A model generated the notes under the pieces. It worked only from the letters and a program-made list of their open reading frames with translations. It made no database searches and had not been told where the DNA came from. From NCBI RefSeq assembly GCF_006517275.1, contig NZ_CP041191.1, positions 2,537,001-2,601,000 on the forward strand: DNA of 64,000 bases. Reading direction: 5' to 3'. The position numbers were made by a program, and so were the translations under genes. Of the stretch, positions 1-9,458 are shown one piece after another (within the stretch, counting starts at the first letter, position 1; every line of letters starts with the position of its first letter). This DNA comes from Labrenzia sp. PHM005 (lineage in GTDB: Bacteria; Pseudomonadota; Alphaproteobacteria; Rhizobiales; Stappiaceae).

Positions 1-769
1 GGCGGATGTTGCATTTGAAATGAGACACATACACAGGGTCAAAGCGCACAAGTGTCGTGAATAACCGCCAATCGGCTTCCGTCAGCGTATCCCCAACAAG
101 ATACCGTTGATCTGCCAGACGGTTTTCCAATTGATCAAGTGTCTTGAAGAGTTCAGCTACTGCTTCGTCATAGGCGTCCTGTGTTGTCGCAAAGCCAGCT
201 TTGTACACACCATTGTTCACCGTGTGATAGATCGGCTCGTTGATGGCGTCGATTTGGTCGCGCAATCCTTCAGGATAGTAGTCAGCTTCCGAACCGGTCA
301 GATGATTGAACGCTGTGTTGAACATGCGGATGATTTCCGCGGATTCATTGCTGACAATGGTCTGCTTTTTCTTGTCCCAAAGGATCGGAACCGTCGCGCG
401 CCCAGAATAGGTGGGGTCGGCTTTGACATAGACCTGCCAAGCGTAGTTTGCCCCCGTCAACGGTTCGTTTTCTCCGAACTCCCAACCGTTTTCCAGCATC
501 AATGGCTGAACAGCGGAAACACTGATCAAATCTTCCAATCCTTTTAGTGTCCGGAAAATCAGGGTTCTATGCGCCCAAGGGCAGGCAAAGGAGACGAAAA
601 GGTGATAGCGGCCGGATTCAGCTTCAAATCCGCCCTGTCCGGTTGGCCCGGGACTGCCATCTTTTGTGATGAAATTGCGGAAAGCGGCGTCCTTGCGCAC
701 AAACCGCCCGCCGGTTGATTTTGTGTCATACCACTGGTCGTGCCAGACGCCCTCAACAAGCGTTCCCAT
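1..769 (-). CDS. Glutathionyl-hydroquinone reductase, GST superfamily (3' end outside window)
   Basis: The reverse strand is open from an ATG at 769 to the window edge: 256 codons of a protein that is normally about 320 residues. An AAGGAG Shine-Dalgarno precedes the start. The N-terminus (GTLVEGVWHDQWYDTKSTGG) and the CPWAHR motif with its cysteine near residue 63 are hallmarks of the YqjG/ECM4/PcpF (Xi-class GST) family, which removes glutathione from glutathionyl-hydroquinones through that cysteine. The C-terminal helical domain runs off the edge. The family assignment is firm; the physiological substrate is unknown. The protein is cytosolic by lack of a signal peptide. Confidence 0.9.
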   Translation of the reverse strand, partial: MGTLVEGVWHDQWYDTKSTGGRFVRKDAAFRNFITKDGSPGPTGQGGFEAESGRYHLFVSFACPWAHRTLIFRTLKGLEDLISVSAVQPLMLENGWEFGENEPLTGANYAWQVYVKADPTYSGRATVPILWDKKKQTIVSNESAEIIRMFNTAFNHLTGSEADYYPEGLRDQIDAINEPIYHTVNNGVYKAGFATTQDAYDEAVAELFKTLDQLENRLADQRYLVGDTLTEADWRLFTTLVRFDPVYVSHFKCNIR

Positions 770-1153
770 ACCGGTCTCCTTTTGCAAAACTCTGTAACAA
801 TAGCTTGTGTCTCGGCGGCCATTTTCAATCAATTGAATGCACTGTTCGCAGCCAGAGAACAATGCGGATCGGTTTTTCTTACTGGGGCCGATTGAAAAAA
901 GTTCTGGACCGGAAAGTGTTATGCGTGGTAGGCGCTAGCCTCTGTTTTGAAATGGTGTGCCGATGATGTCCGGCCACCGCATGGGAAAGACACCGGATTG
1001 ACGAGCGCAGGTCACATGCTCCGACGACGAACCAGCCGACGAGGAAACTCTCGTCTGCACCGTCGCGGCTGACCTGATCCCGGAACACCTGATTCAAAAA
1101 CGGGATACCGGCGGGCGCGTAACTGATACACTTTGCCAGCTGGAAACATCCCC
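770..1153. other. Gene-free stretch between divergent genes
   Basis: This stretch separates the leftward GST-family gene from the rightward acetyltransferase and must hold both promoters. I see no convincing coding frame (short frames here lack Shine-Dalgarno sites and family-like sequence), no terminator and no clear operator. Confidence 0.5.
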
Positions 1154-1651
1154 ATGAAACAGACCTCCTGGGTCATTCGTCTCGAAGACGCCGCCGACAA
1201 CACAACGATTGAAGATCTGCAAGCCGAGGCTTTTGGTCCGGGCCGTTTTGCACGGACGGCGTTTCGTATTCGCGAAAATGTGCCACATAGGGAAGATTTA
1301 GCGTTTGTCGGCATGGCTGGCAGCCAGCTTGCAGGATCTGTCCGGCTGAGCCCAATCACCATTGGTGAAACGGATGCGCTCCTCCTAGGGCCTCTGACGG
1401 TCTCTCCTGATTTTAAAAACCGCGGGCTTGGAAAAGCTTTGATGCTGACGGCACTGGACGCCGCAAAAGCTGCAGGCGACCAGTTTGTTCTGCTTGTGGG
1501 CGATGCACCGTACTACAGCCCCTTTGGATTTGAGCAGGTACCATTTGGCAAGATAACCTTGCCCGGTCCGGTGGATCCGGAGCGCCTATTGATTGCCCGG
1601 TTGCATCAGGACGACCTGCCTGAAGGCCATGTTCACGGAAAGACGCTTTAA
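1154..1651 (+). CDS. GNAT-family N-acetyltransferase (YhbS-like)
   Basis: A 165-residue single-domain GNAT protein. The acetyl-CoA-binding motif A is visible as LTVSPDFKNRGLGKAL, with the R-x-x-G-x-G/A pyrophosphate loop at about residues 90-94, followed by the PYYSPFGFE element typical of YhbS-like enzymes. The start is taken at the ATG at 1154, preceded by GGAAA, rather than an upstream in-frame TTG at 1133. It ends in a 4-nt convergent overlap with the VWA-type membrane gene on the other strand. The substrate cannot be told from sequence. Confidence 0.85.
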   Translation: MKQTSWVIRLEDAADNTTIEDLQAEAFGPGRFARTAFRIRENVPHREDLAFVGMAGSQLAGSVRLSPITIGETDALLLGPLTVSPDFKNRGLGKALMLTALDAAKAAGDQFVLLVGDAPYYSPFGFEQVPFGKITLPGPVDPERLLIARLHQDDLPEGHVHGKTL

Positions 1652-3723
1652 CGGCCTTCCCGGTACCAAGTTGCGGTCGTCGCGCCGAGAAGTATGGCCA
1701 ACCCAAGAAGTCCGATCAACAGCGGGAACCGGTCTACGCCGTTCAAGACACTGGCCTCAGTTGCCTTCAGCCCGATCCAGCCATTGCCGGCATAACTTGC
1801 AGATGGCCGCATGGAGACCACGCGCGGTAGGTCGAGATCGCCACCGACATCCCGCAGACGCCGGGCAGTGCCACCTGTCGCCTCACTGACCGGGGTCAAC
1901 ACTTCAGTCGTGGAGAGAACGTCCGTGTATTCCCGCGGGTTCTGCGGGCCAACATGGATCAGTGCGTTCATTGCGCCATCGCTGATCGAAAAGAGGCCAG
2001 TTTCCGTCGCAGGTACGGACCCACGCCACAAGCCCGGCTCCTGTTCTGTCATGCTGAGCTCAGAGCGGTCTCCTGTCGGCGTAACGACTGTGACATCATT
2101 CGCGGTTTGGCCCAGTGTTTGCCGTTCTACGATCAATTCAGGTCCACGTAAGGAGACGTTAAGTGCTTCTTCTTCCAGGTCAGGTTCCTGCATCAGCCAG
2201 TGTGCCAGGCGCCGAAGAAGCGGCACGTGCGGGCCACCGCCCTCAAAGCCGCGGGCCCACAGCCAGACATGATCGGACAGGAGCATAGCGACCCGGCCTT
2301 TCTCCTCGCGATTCAGCACAAGAAGCGGAGTCTCGCTCGGGCCGGACATCAGCGTATGGCCGGCATCCAATTCTGTATCGACCGCGCGGAACCATCGGCT
2401 CCAAGCCGGTGGGTCTTGTTCAGCACCGGGTAATCCGCGTGTCACGGGATGCCGTTCACCCAAGCTGGCAAGCGTGGCATGGAACGGCTGTTCTAGAATA
2501 GCGCCAGTCGGACGGGCCGGAAGGATCGGGGCAAGCGGGGTCCGATAAAGACTGCCACCCTCAGCATAGTCCGGACCGCCGGCAAGGAGGACGGCACCGC
2601 CTTCGCGGACATAACGGGCAATGTTGTCGAAATAGAGCATCGGCAGAACGCCGCGCCGGACATAGCGGTCGAAGATGATCAGATCGAACTCATCGATCTT
2701 CACCGAGAACAATTCCCGGGTCGGGAAAGCGATCAGCGACAGCTGATTGATCGGGGTTCCATCCTGCTTTTCCGGCGGCCTGAGAATGGTAAAATGCACA
2801 AGATCGACCGAAGCGTCGGATTTCAAAAGATTGCGCCAAGTCCGCTCGCCGGCATGCGGTGAGCCGGAAACAAGCAGCACCCGCAAATTCTCCCGGATGC
2901 CATCAATGGTGACCACGGCCCGGTTGTTCAAAGTGGTGAGTTCGCCGGGCAGGGAGTCTGCTTCGATTTCAAAGATGTTGTCCCCGCCATGGGCGATTTC
3001 AACGGGTATGTTGATCTTTTCACCTGTGCGAGCCGTACGGGTGGTGACCACGCTGCCATCACGCTTCACAGTCAGATTGACTTGGTCGCCAGGGCCTGTG
3101 CCCAACCCCTGATCTACAACTGTCAGGCTGATGGTTTGTTCAGATCCGACAAGACCGAAACGCGGAGCTGTATCCAAAACAATGCGGCGATCGCGTTCGT
3201 CGGCGCTTCCGGTGATCAGTCCGTGGACTGGCGCGTCGAAGCCGAGAGCCTCTGCATTTTCGGGAACATCGTGGATCTGGCCATCCGTGATGATGATTGC
3301 ACCGCCCACCCGTTCGGGCGGGACGTCAGCTAGACCGTTGGCAAGTGTCTGGAATACCTCAGTGCCATTTCCCGATCCGGAATTTCGCGCTTCCAAGAGC
3401 CGCAGATCAAATCCATCAAGCGCTTCAATTCTGGACTGAATTTCTTCTGCGGCGGCTGTCGTGGTGTCTTCGCGTTCTGCCAGCCGCTGGCTTTGGCTTT
3501 TGTCGACAACCAACGCCACCACGCTGGACAGAGGTTCTCTGTCTTCGCGCTCAATTGATGGATTGGCCAGAGCCAGGACAAGCAAGGCCATGGCGGTTGT
3601 TCGCAGCAACCATCCACGCAGATTGATGAACCCCAGAAAAAGCGCAATCAGAGCCGTTACAACCGCGGCTGTTATAAGCAGCCATTGCGGGACAAGCGGA
3701 TCGAATGAGATTGACCAGACCAT
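1648..3723 (-). CDS. Membrane-anchored protein with VWA-like and GATase1-like regions
   Basis: A 691-residue protein with two membrane segments at the N-terminus (about residues 14-33 and 42-55) and one at the extreme C-terminus. Just after the second helix comes LVVDKSQSQR, a DxSxS metal-adhesion (MIDAS) signature at about 74-78, then IIITDGQ, as in von Willebrand A domains. A later region (VLLVSGSPHAGERTW, then VREGGAVLLAGGPDYAEGG) resembles the glutamine-amidotransferase-like fold often fused in such proteins. It is the last gene of a leftward MoxR / DUF58 / BatA-like cluster with tight spacing (8 nt), so it probably works with the MoxR AAA+ ATPase in an envelope-associated metal-dependent complex. 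Exact role unknown. Confidence 0.75.
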   Translation of the reverse strand: MVWSISFDPLVPQWLLITAAVVTALIALFLGFINLRGWLLRTTAMALLVLALANPSIEREDREPLSSVVALVVDKSQSQRLAEREDTTTAAAEEIQSRIEALDGFDLRLLEARNSGSGNGTEVFQTLANGLADVPPERVGGAIIITDGQIHDVPENAEALGFDAPVHGLITGSADERDRRIVLDTAPRFGLVGSEQTISLTVVDQGLGTGPGDQVNLTVKRDGSVVTTRTARTGEKINIPVEIAHGGDNIFEIEADSLPGELTTLNNRAVVTIDGIRENLRVLLVSGSPHAGERTWRNLLKSDASVDLVHFTILRPPEKQDGTPINQLSLIAFPTRELFSVKIDEFDLIIFDRYVRRGVLPMLYFDNIARYVREGGAVLLAGGPDYAEGGSLYRTPLAPILPARPTGAILEQPFHATLASLGERHPVTRGLPGAEQDPPAWSRWFRAVDTELDAGHTLMSGPSETPLLVLNREEKGRVAMLLSDHVWLWARGFEGGGPHVPLLRRLAHWLMQEPDLEEEALNVSLRGPELIVERQTLGQTANDVTVVTPTGDRSELSMTEQEPGLWRGSVPATETGLFSISDGAMNALIHVGPQNPREYTDVLSTTEVLTPVSEATGGTARRLRDVGGDLDLPRVVSMRPSASYAGNGWIGLKATEASVLNGVDRFPLLIGLLGLAILLGATTATWYREGR

Positions 3724-3731
3724 CAGACCTC

Positions 3732-6551
3732 CTATTGCCCCAGCCGTTCCAGAAGGGCCGGAATGTGGACTTGATCGGCCTTGTAGTTGCCAGTCAGGCT
3801 ATACATGACGATGTTAACACCAGCCCTAAAAGCGTAGTCCCGCTGCACCGGATTATTCGGCACGGTCGGGTACATAAACTCGCCTGAGGGGGTGATGGCC
3901 CAGGCCGCGGCAAAATCGTTGCCGGTAATCATCAGCGGTGAAACACCGTCTCCGGCCCGCACCGGGCGGTCCCCACGGGCATTGATGTCTTCAAGGCTTT
4001 CGACCCACAAAGGACTGGTGGCATAGCGGCCGGGAAATGTTTCCAGAAGATAGAACGCCTTCGTCAGGACATGGTCCGGTGGAACTGGCTCCAAGGGCGG
4101 GACATCCAAGTCTTCCAGGATCTGGCGCAATTTCAGTGTGGCTGGTGTGGAGCCAAAGCCGGTAGTCGACGCATTGATATGATCGCGGGTGTCAAACAGG
4201 ATCGTCCCTCCATTGCGCATGAAGGTGTCGATCCGGGCAATTGTTCGGTCGCTCGGCTTGTCCGCTGCGGGGTCAATGGGCCAGTAGAGCAGAGAATAAT
4301 AGGACAGTTCGTCCCGGGCTATGTCGATTGCAACCGGTTCGCCGGGTTCCAGTGCTGTACGTTCTGCGAGGAATTGAGAAAGACCGCTTAGCCCGGCTGC
4401 ACTGGCATCATCGACTTCTGGAGACCCGGTGAGCACATATGCGAGCCGGGTTTGCAAGGTTGCTTCCAAGGCCCTCAAATCGTCTGAAGACGATTGCGCT
4501 TTGGCAGAATTCAGATCGGCTCCGAATGCCAGCAGCGTTGCGGTTAGAGCAACGGCTGCAACGCTGGCCATTCGGCTACGCAACCGCATGCGGCTGATGC
4601 CGCCTGCGAGGAAAAATACTGCGGCCGCATCCAGGATCATCAACAGGAAGACCAGTGTGAAGAAAACTGCCCGCAGATCCAATGGATCAGAGGCGGGATA
4701 GGGAGCTGTCTCCGCGTCCGGTCCTAGGGCTTCAATGTTGAGCGGCTGCAAGGTGTCGTCCGGGCGCATCAAATTGAGCGCGCGAAAACCGTCCTCGGTT
4801 CCATAAAGGCCAGGTGGTGTTCGGCGGCTAGCAAGCGCATCGCGGAATTCGTTCGCACTGACAGGTGTTACGTCGACCGGGGGCGAGCCAAAGCGGCCAT
4901 AGCCGTCAAGTAGCCGCAAGGGTGGCAGAACGCTGCGGGCGGCTTGTCCATCTTCCGCCGTTTCGGAGGCTTGTGCGACATTAGAAACAGACAGTATCCG
5001 TCGCAGCATATTTAAGAAAACGCCTGACAGCGGCAGGTTGGACCAAGTGGAATCGGCCGTCACGTGGAACAAGACAAGGCTGCCGGCGCCCGATTGTGTT
5101 GCGGTAACCAAAGGCGTGCCATCTTCCAGCATCGCCCAGGTGCGTTTGGGAAGATCGGAGGTCGGTTCGGCCAATACTTGACGGGTGACTGTCACTTCCC
5201 CGGGGACTTTCAAGCCGGAGAATGGCGATGTTTCCGGGAAGGGCGCCAGATGCTGCGGTTGTTTCCAAGAAAGCGAGCCGCCAAGCGACCGGTCGCCAGC
5301 CCGCAAGCTTACCGGGATCAGCTCGTCCGTCCCGCCCGCTGTTCTGGGGCCGGCAAATCGAACCAAGGTACCGCCGTTGCGAACCCAGTCGGCGAGCACA
5401 TCTGCTGTTGTGTCCGGCAAACGCCCGACGTCAGCCAGTATCATCACGGAGATACCCTGATCGATCAGCGCAGGTACTGCCACGGCGATGTCGCTGTCAC
5501 GGGGGCGGCGGATATCGGAGAAGGGCGCAAGGGCACGTTCAAGATAGTAGAGCGGCGACAACAGCGGTTGATCGAGGTCACCTGATTGTCCCGAAATAAG
5601 GCCAACTGTCCGCCGGCGCCAGCTGTCGTCAACCAATTGGACTGCTCCAGCCGCCAATTCGCCGGTGATTTCGACCCGGGCGATGTCATTGCGCAACTCG
5701 CTTGGAAGCTCAAACCGCGCTTCGGCCTGCAATTCATCACCCGCGAAAGTCGCCGTTGCTTCTGCAAGAACCAGCCCCTTCAGATCCAGAGCCCGGACAT
5801 TTGCCGTCTTCGTTTGGTTTTCTGGATGCCGGACGACATCTACACTCAAGGCTTCGGTGTCGTTTGCAAGGCCCTTAAGGCCAAGCGGTGTTTCCAGTCC
5901 AGTCAGAACAGTTACCGGAGTACCTTCTGTAAGCGCAGCCAATGTTTCCAGAAACGGGTCGACAGTGTGTGTTCCGTCCGAGAGCCAAACGACAGCGCCA
6001 GGAGGTGTTTCTTGGGCGGCTTTTCGAAGGCCAATGTTCAACTCGCTGCGCAGCGGAGGGTAAGGTCTTGGGTCCAGCGCTCGTAGTTTCTCAAGCGCGG
6101 CAGCAGGGCTTTCTGGAACAAATGCCTGACCAGGACCTTCTGCTGTCGCGGCAAACAGCACTGGCTGACTGTTTTGTTCGGCTTCTGCGAGGATCTGTTC
6201 GGCGGTCCGAACCTGGTCGACCCATCCTTCGGCGGAGGTCCAGCCGTTGTCGATCAGCAGCCACAAAACGCCGTCACGGCTGGCCACTGGCTCTTGCGCC
6301 CGCCAGACAGGCCCAGCAAGGGCAATGATCAAGATCGCTGCGAGTAACAGCCGCAACAAGGTCAGCCACCAGGGGCTTCGCTGTGGAGTTTCATCATGTT
6401 CATCGATGTCGATCAAAAGGCGTGTTGGGGGGAAGGCAACTTGCCGCGGGCGTGGCGGGGTGAGGCGCAAGAGCCACCAGATCACCGGTAGCAACGCCAA
6501 CGCTGCGAGAATCCATGGAGCGGTAAAGGTCAGCGGCAAACTTGCAAACAT
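3732..6551 (-). CDS. BatA N-terminal domain / DUF4159 membrane protein
   Basis: A 939-residue protein. The N-terminus (FTAPWILAALALLPVIWWLL) is the aerotolerance-regulator (BatA) N-terminal region with two membrane helices, followed by a VWA-like domain whose MIDAS position reads LLIDNGWTSAEGW and so looks degenerate. A central membrane helix lies near residues 640-665, and the last ~230 residues fit DUF4159 (LSYYSLLYWPIDP, then MRNGGTILFDTRD). It follows DUF58 by 3 nt and precedes the VWA membrane gene by 8 nt, implying one transcript. In characterised relatives, MoxR-VWA sets act in metal insertion or stress tolerance; the role here is not established. Confidence 0.85.
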   Translation of the reverse strand: MFASLPLTFTAPWILAALALLPVIWWLLRLTPPRPRQVAFPPTRLLIDIDEHDETPQRSPWWLTLLRLLLAAILIIALAGPVWRAQEPVASRDGVLWLLIDNGWTSAEGWVDQVRTAEQILAEAEQNSQPVLFAATAEGPGQAFVPESPAAALEKLRALDPRPYPPLRSELNIGLRKAAQETPPGAVVWLSDGTHTVDPFLETLAALTEGTPVTVLTGLETPLGLKGLANDTEALSVDVVRHPENQTKTANVRALDLKGLVLAEATATFAGDELQAEARFELPSELRNDIARVEITGELAAGAVQLVDDSWRRRTVGLISGQSGDLDQPLLSPLYYLERALAPFSDIRRPRDSDIAVAVPALIDQGISVMILADVGRLPDTTADVLADWVRNGGTLVRFAGPRTAGGTDELIPVSLRAGDRSLGGSLSWKQPQHLAPFPETSPFSGLKVPGEVTVTRQVLAEPTSDLPKRTWAMLEDGTPLVTATQSGAGSLVLFHVTADSTWSNLPLSGVFLNMLRRILSVSNVAQASETAEDGQAARSVLPPLRLLDGYGRFGSPPVDVTPVSANEFRDALASRRTPPGLYGTEDGFRALNLMRPDDTLQPLNIEALGPDAETAPYPASDPLDLRAVFFTLVFLLMILDAAAVFFLAGGISRMRLRSRMASVAAVALTATLLAFGADLNSAKAQSSSDDLRALEATLQTRLAYVLTGSPEVDDASAAGLSGLSQFLAERTALEPGEPVAIDIARDELSYYSLLYWPIDPAADKPSDRTIARIDTFMRNGGTILFDTRDHINASTTGFGSTPATLKLRQILEDLDVPPLEPVPPDHVLTKAFYLLETFPGRYATSPLWVESLEDINARGDRPVRAGDGVSPLMITGNDFAAAWAITPSGEFMYPTVPNNPVQRDYAFRAGVNIVMYSLTGNYKADQVHIPALLERLGQ

Positions 6552-6554
6552 TGA

Positions 6555-7502
6555 TTACGCGCCTCCCTTCGGGATCACATCCAGATTGCCGGACAAGGCA
6601 CTGTGCAGAACCAGAAGCGGTTCTGCCGCAGAATGATCTGTATGATGAAGAACATAAGTCCAGCCGGCCCGCCGGGCCATGTCGCGGATTTCAGCGCGAT
6701 GGGCTTCAAGGCGGTTCTGGTATTCTGCTCTCCAGGTTTCGGCCCGTCCCGCTGTGAGCCGGATCCCTTGCTCAGGATCACTGAACTCTATGCGGCCATC
6801 AAAGGGGAAGGTTTCTTCGATCGGATCGAGAACCTGCACGAGATGACCACGGGCGCCAGTGCCTGCGACCTGTGCAATCCAGGCAGAGATCTCTTCCAGA
6901 GGATCCAGAAAGTCGGAGATCAAGACGACATCTGCAAAACGTTTGACATCGGTGGGATCCGGCAGCGCGACCGGTTTCGATAAATGGGTGAGGGCATCGG
7001 CGAGCCGTTCGGCAGCCCTTCGGTCCGAAAATGGCCGCGTGACACCCGTCAAACCGATTCGTTCGCCGGTTTCGGCGAGCATGTCTGCAACAGCCAGCAT
7101 CAAAACAAGAGATCTGTCACGTTTGCTGGCTTCAGAAAGGCGCGACCGGAATACCATGGACGATGACAAATCTGCCCACAACCAGACCGTATGAGCGGCT
7201 TCCCATTCACGTTCGCGCACATAAAGATGGTCATCTCGGGCGGACCGGCGCCAATCAATGCGCTTGGCCGGTTCCCCCATATTAAATGGCCGGAATTGCC
7301 AGAAGCTTTCACCAGGTCCCGCGCGGCGGCGGCCATGCCAGCCTGCGATGATGGAACTTGCAACATGGCTGGCTTCAACAAGCAGATCCGGGAGCGCATC
7401 CGCAACCGAGCGGGCTTCGCCAATGACATTCGGCCAAGTCGTCTGGTCGATATTCGCTCGCTCACCTAGTGAGGCCATGGTCTCAAGTTCCTCCCTCGTC
7501 AA
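6555..7502 (-). CDS. DUF58 domain protein
   Basis: A 315-residue protein with the DUF58 hallmark, residues FRPFNMGEPAKRIDWRRSAR followed by a conserved acidic stretch and WADLSSSM, a VWA-like DxSxS element. DUF58 proteins are almost always encoded with a MoxR AAA+ ATPase and membrane VWA proteins, exactly as here: moxR lies 13 nt upstream and the BatA/DUF4159 gene 3 nt downstream. Predicted cytosolic. A second in-frame methionine (codon 9) is an alternative start. Function in this lineage is unknown. Confidence 0.87.
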   Translation of the reverse strand: MTREELETMASLGERANIDQTTWPNVIGEARSVADALPDLLVEASHVASSIIAGWHGRRRAGPGESFWQFRPFNMGEPAKRIDWRRSARDDHLYVREREWEAAHTVWLWADLSSSMVFRSRLSEASKRDRSLVLMLAVADMLAETGERIGLTGVTRPFSDRRAAERLADALTHLSKPVALPDPTDVKRFADVVLISDFLDPLEEISAWIAQVAGTGARGHLVQVLDPIEETFPFDGRIEFSDPEQGIRLTAGRAETWRAEYQNRLEAHRAEIRDMARRAGWTYVLHHTDHSAAEPLLVLHSALSGNLDVIPKGGA

Positions 7503-7515
7503 AGAAACCTTCCAA

Positions 7516-8535
7516 TCAGGTTATGGTTTCCTTCACCCGGCGGATGATATCGCGGACGGTATGCCCATCAGCGCGCGCCGCAAATGTCAGAGCCATCCGG
7601 TGCTGAAGAATCGGCTCAGCAAGGGCGAGCACATCATCCAAGGACGGAGCTAGGCGGCCATCGACCAGTGCCCGTGCCCGGACGGTGAGCATCAAAGCCT
7701 GGCTAGCACGTGGTCCGGGGCCCCAGGCAATCAAATCAGTGAGATCTGAGTTTTCTGAACTCTCTCCCGGCCGGGCAGATCTCACCAGTTTCAATATACT
7801 TTCAACGACAGATTCGCCGACGGGCATGCGCCGCACCAGCTGCTGGTACTCCATCAATTCTTGAGCGGTAATTGCGCCATGCGCAGCCGTTTGCCCGGCT
7901 CCTGTCGTCTCCAGCAGAATGCGCCGCTCGGCTTCCAAATCCGGATAATGCACATCAATCTGCATCAAGAAGCGGTCAAGCTGTGCTTCTGGGAGTGGGT
8001 ATGTGCCTTCCTGTTCCAATGGGTTTTGTGTTGCCAGAACGTGGAATGGGCGAGGCAGATCATGCGGATGCCCCGCGACCGTGACATGATATTCCTGCAT
8101 GGCCTGTAGAAGGGCCGATTGGGTCCGCGGGCTGGCACGGTTGATCTCATCCGCCATCAGGAGCTGGGAGAATACCGGCCCCGGAATAAACCGGAAAGAC
8201 CGTCCCCCGCTGGCGTCTTGCTCCATGACCTCTGCGCCAAGAATATCGGACGGCATCAAATCGGGCGTGAACTGAATCCGTCGGGCGTCAAGTCCAAGGA
8301 CGGTTCCCAGAGTTTCTACCAGTTTGGTTTTGGCAAGACCGGGGACGCCGACCAACAAACCATGTCCGCCGGCCAGAATGGTAACCAGTGATTGCTCAAC
8401 CACTGTTTCCTGTCCGAAAATGATGCGGGCTATGTCGGCTTTAACATCTGAGATGCGCTCGACTGCCCGTTCCGCGCTTTCAGCAACAGCGGCGAGATCT
8501 TCTTCGGAGGGATTTGTGGGAGAAACGACGCTCAT
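7516..8535 (-). CDS. MoxR-family AAA+ ATPase
   Basis: A 339-residue AAA_3 ATPase. Walker A reads GVPGLAKTK, Walker B/sensor LLMADEINRASPRTQSALLQ, and sensor-1 is in VLATQNPLEQEGTYPLPEAQ; the C-terminal lid has the usual VRRMPVGESV element. MoxR ATPases act as chaperones that help mature metal or cofactor-containing complexes with VWA partners. It heads a leftward four-gene cluster (moxR, DUF58, BatA/DUF4159, VWA membrane protein). The promoter should lie in the 275-nt gap before the divergent DUF1285 gene, where I found no clear operator. Confidence 0.92.
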   Translation of the reverse strand: MSVVSPTNPSEEDLAAVAESAERAVERISDVKADIARIIFGQETVVEQSLVTILAGGHGLLVGVPGLAKTKLVETLGTVLGLDARRIQFTPDLMPSDILGAEVMEQDASGGRSFRFIPGPVFSQLLMADEINRASPRTQSALLQAMQEYHVTVAGHPHDLPRPFHVLATQNPLEQEGTYPLPEAQLDRFLMQIDVHYPDLEAERRILLETTGAGQTAAHGAITAQELMEYQQLVRRMPVGESVVESILKLVRSARPGESSENSDLTDLIAWGPGPRASQALMLTVRARALVDGRLAPSLDDVLALAEPILQHRMALTFAARADGHTVRDIIRRVKETIT

Positions 8536-8810
8536 GGATCACCTATCCTGTTGCTTTGACGGTGCGGCGGTTGCCGGGCGGAGGCGGTAGGCTGCTAAGT
8601 TGCTGCTGTTATGACAGTTTGACACCATATAAACTGGTACATAAGGCGCAATTGTGCGCCATACAGTGGATAGGTCCAAGAATCTTTTCATCGCTTTTGG
8701 ATAAATGCAAAAAGATCAATGGATATCAGGTAGAAACGCACGGCCTCATTGATAGAGGCTAGGTAGATTTTCGGAGCCTTGGTAAAACGAATTTGGGCCG
8801 AGGGAAAAAG

Positions 8811-9404
8811 ATGACAACAGACGCACAGACGGACGCTTCCTTGCCAGAAGGCCTCAAGGCGTTGATGAGCCGGGCCGATGCAAAGGATAAGACATTAAGG
8901 CCGGTCGATAAATGGAATCCGCCATTTTGCGGGGATCTGGACATCCGGATTGCCCGGGACGGGACCTGGTATTACCTCGGTTCTCCTATCGGCCGGAAGC
9001 CTTTGGTGGAACTGTTTGCCTCCGTCCTGCGTAAGGATGAAGACGGCAAACACTATCTTGTCACACCAGTCGAAAAGATCGGTATCACAGTCGAAGATGC
9101 GCCGCTCCTGGCGGTTGAGATGGCTGTTGAGGGCGAAGGGACTGCGCAGACTTTAACAGTACGCTCAAATCTCGGTGATTTGATCCGAATCGGTAAAGAT
9201 CATCCGCTGCGATTCGAAATGGAGGCGGAGAGCGGAGGTCTAAAACCCTATGTTTTGGTTCGTGGCCGTCTCGAAGCGCTATTCACCCGCGCTTTGATGT
9301 ATCAGCTGGCGGACCTAATAGCGGAGCATACCGTTTCCAATGGAACCGAGACGGGTGTTTGGAGCAGCGGGCAGTTTTTTGCCCTTGATCCTGACCTCCT
9401 GTAA
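8811..9404 (+). CDS. DUF1285 domain protein
   Basis: A 197-residue protein that matches DUF1285: PVDKWNPPFCGDLDIRI near the N-terminus, then RDGTWYYLGSPIGRKPLVEL and a C-terminal YVLVRGRLEALFTRALMYQL. The start is the ATG at 8811, preceded by GAGGGA; a TTG 18 nt upstream is less likely. Gene order DUF1285, Nudix CoA pyrophosphatase, DUF6111, CCA transferase recurs in Hyphomicrobiales (from general knowledge), suggesting a co-transcribed housekeeping set. Function is not known. Confidence 0.88.
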   Translation: MTTDAQTDASLPEGLKALMSRADAKDKTLRPVDKWNPPFCGDLDIRIARDGTWYYLGSPIGRKPLVELFASVLRKDEDGKHYLVTPVEKIGITVEDAPLLAVEMAVEGEGTAQTLTVRSNLGDLIRIGKDHPLRFEMEAESGGLKPYVLVRGRLEALFTRALMYQLADLIAEHTVSNGTETGVWSSGQFFALDPDLL

Positions 9405-9458
9405 CCTTGTTCCAACTTGTGATTGCCCTTTGAATGGAACTGACCCATATCAGAATCA

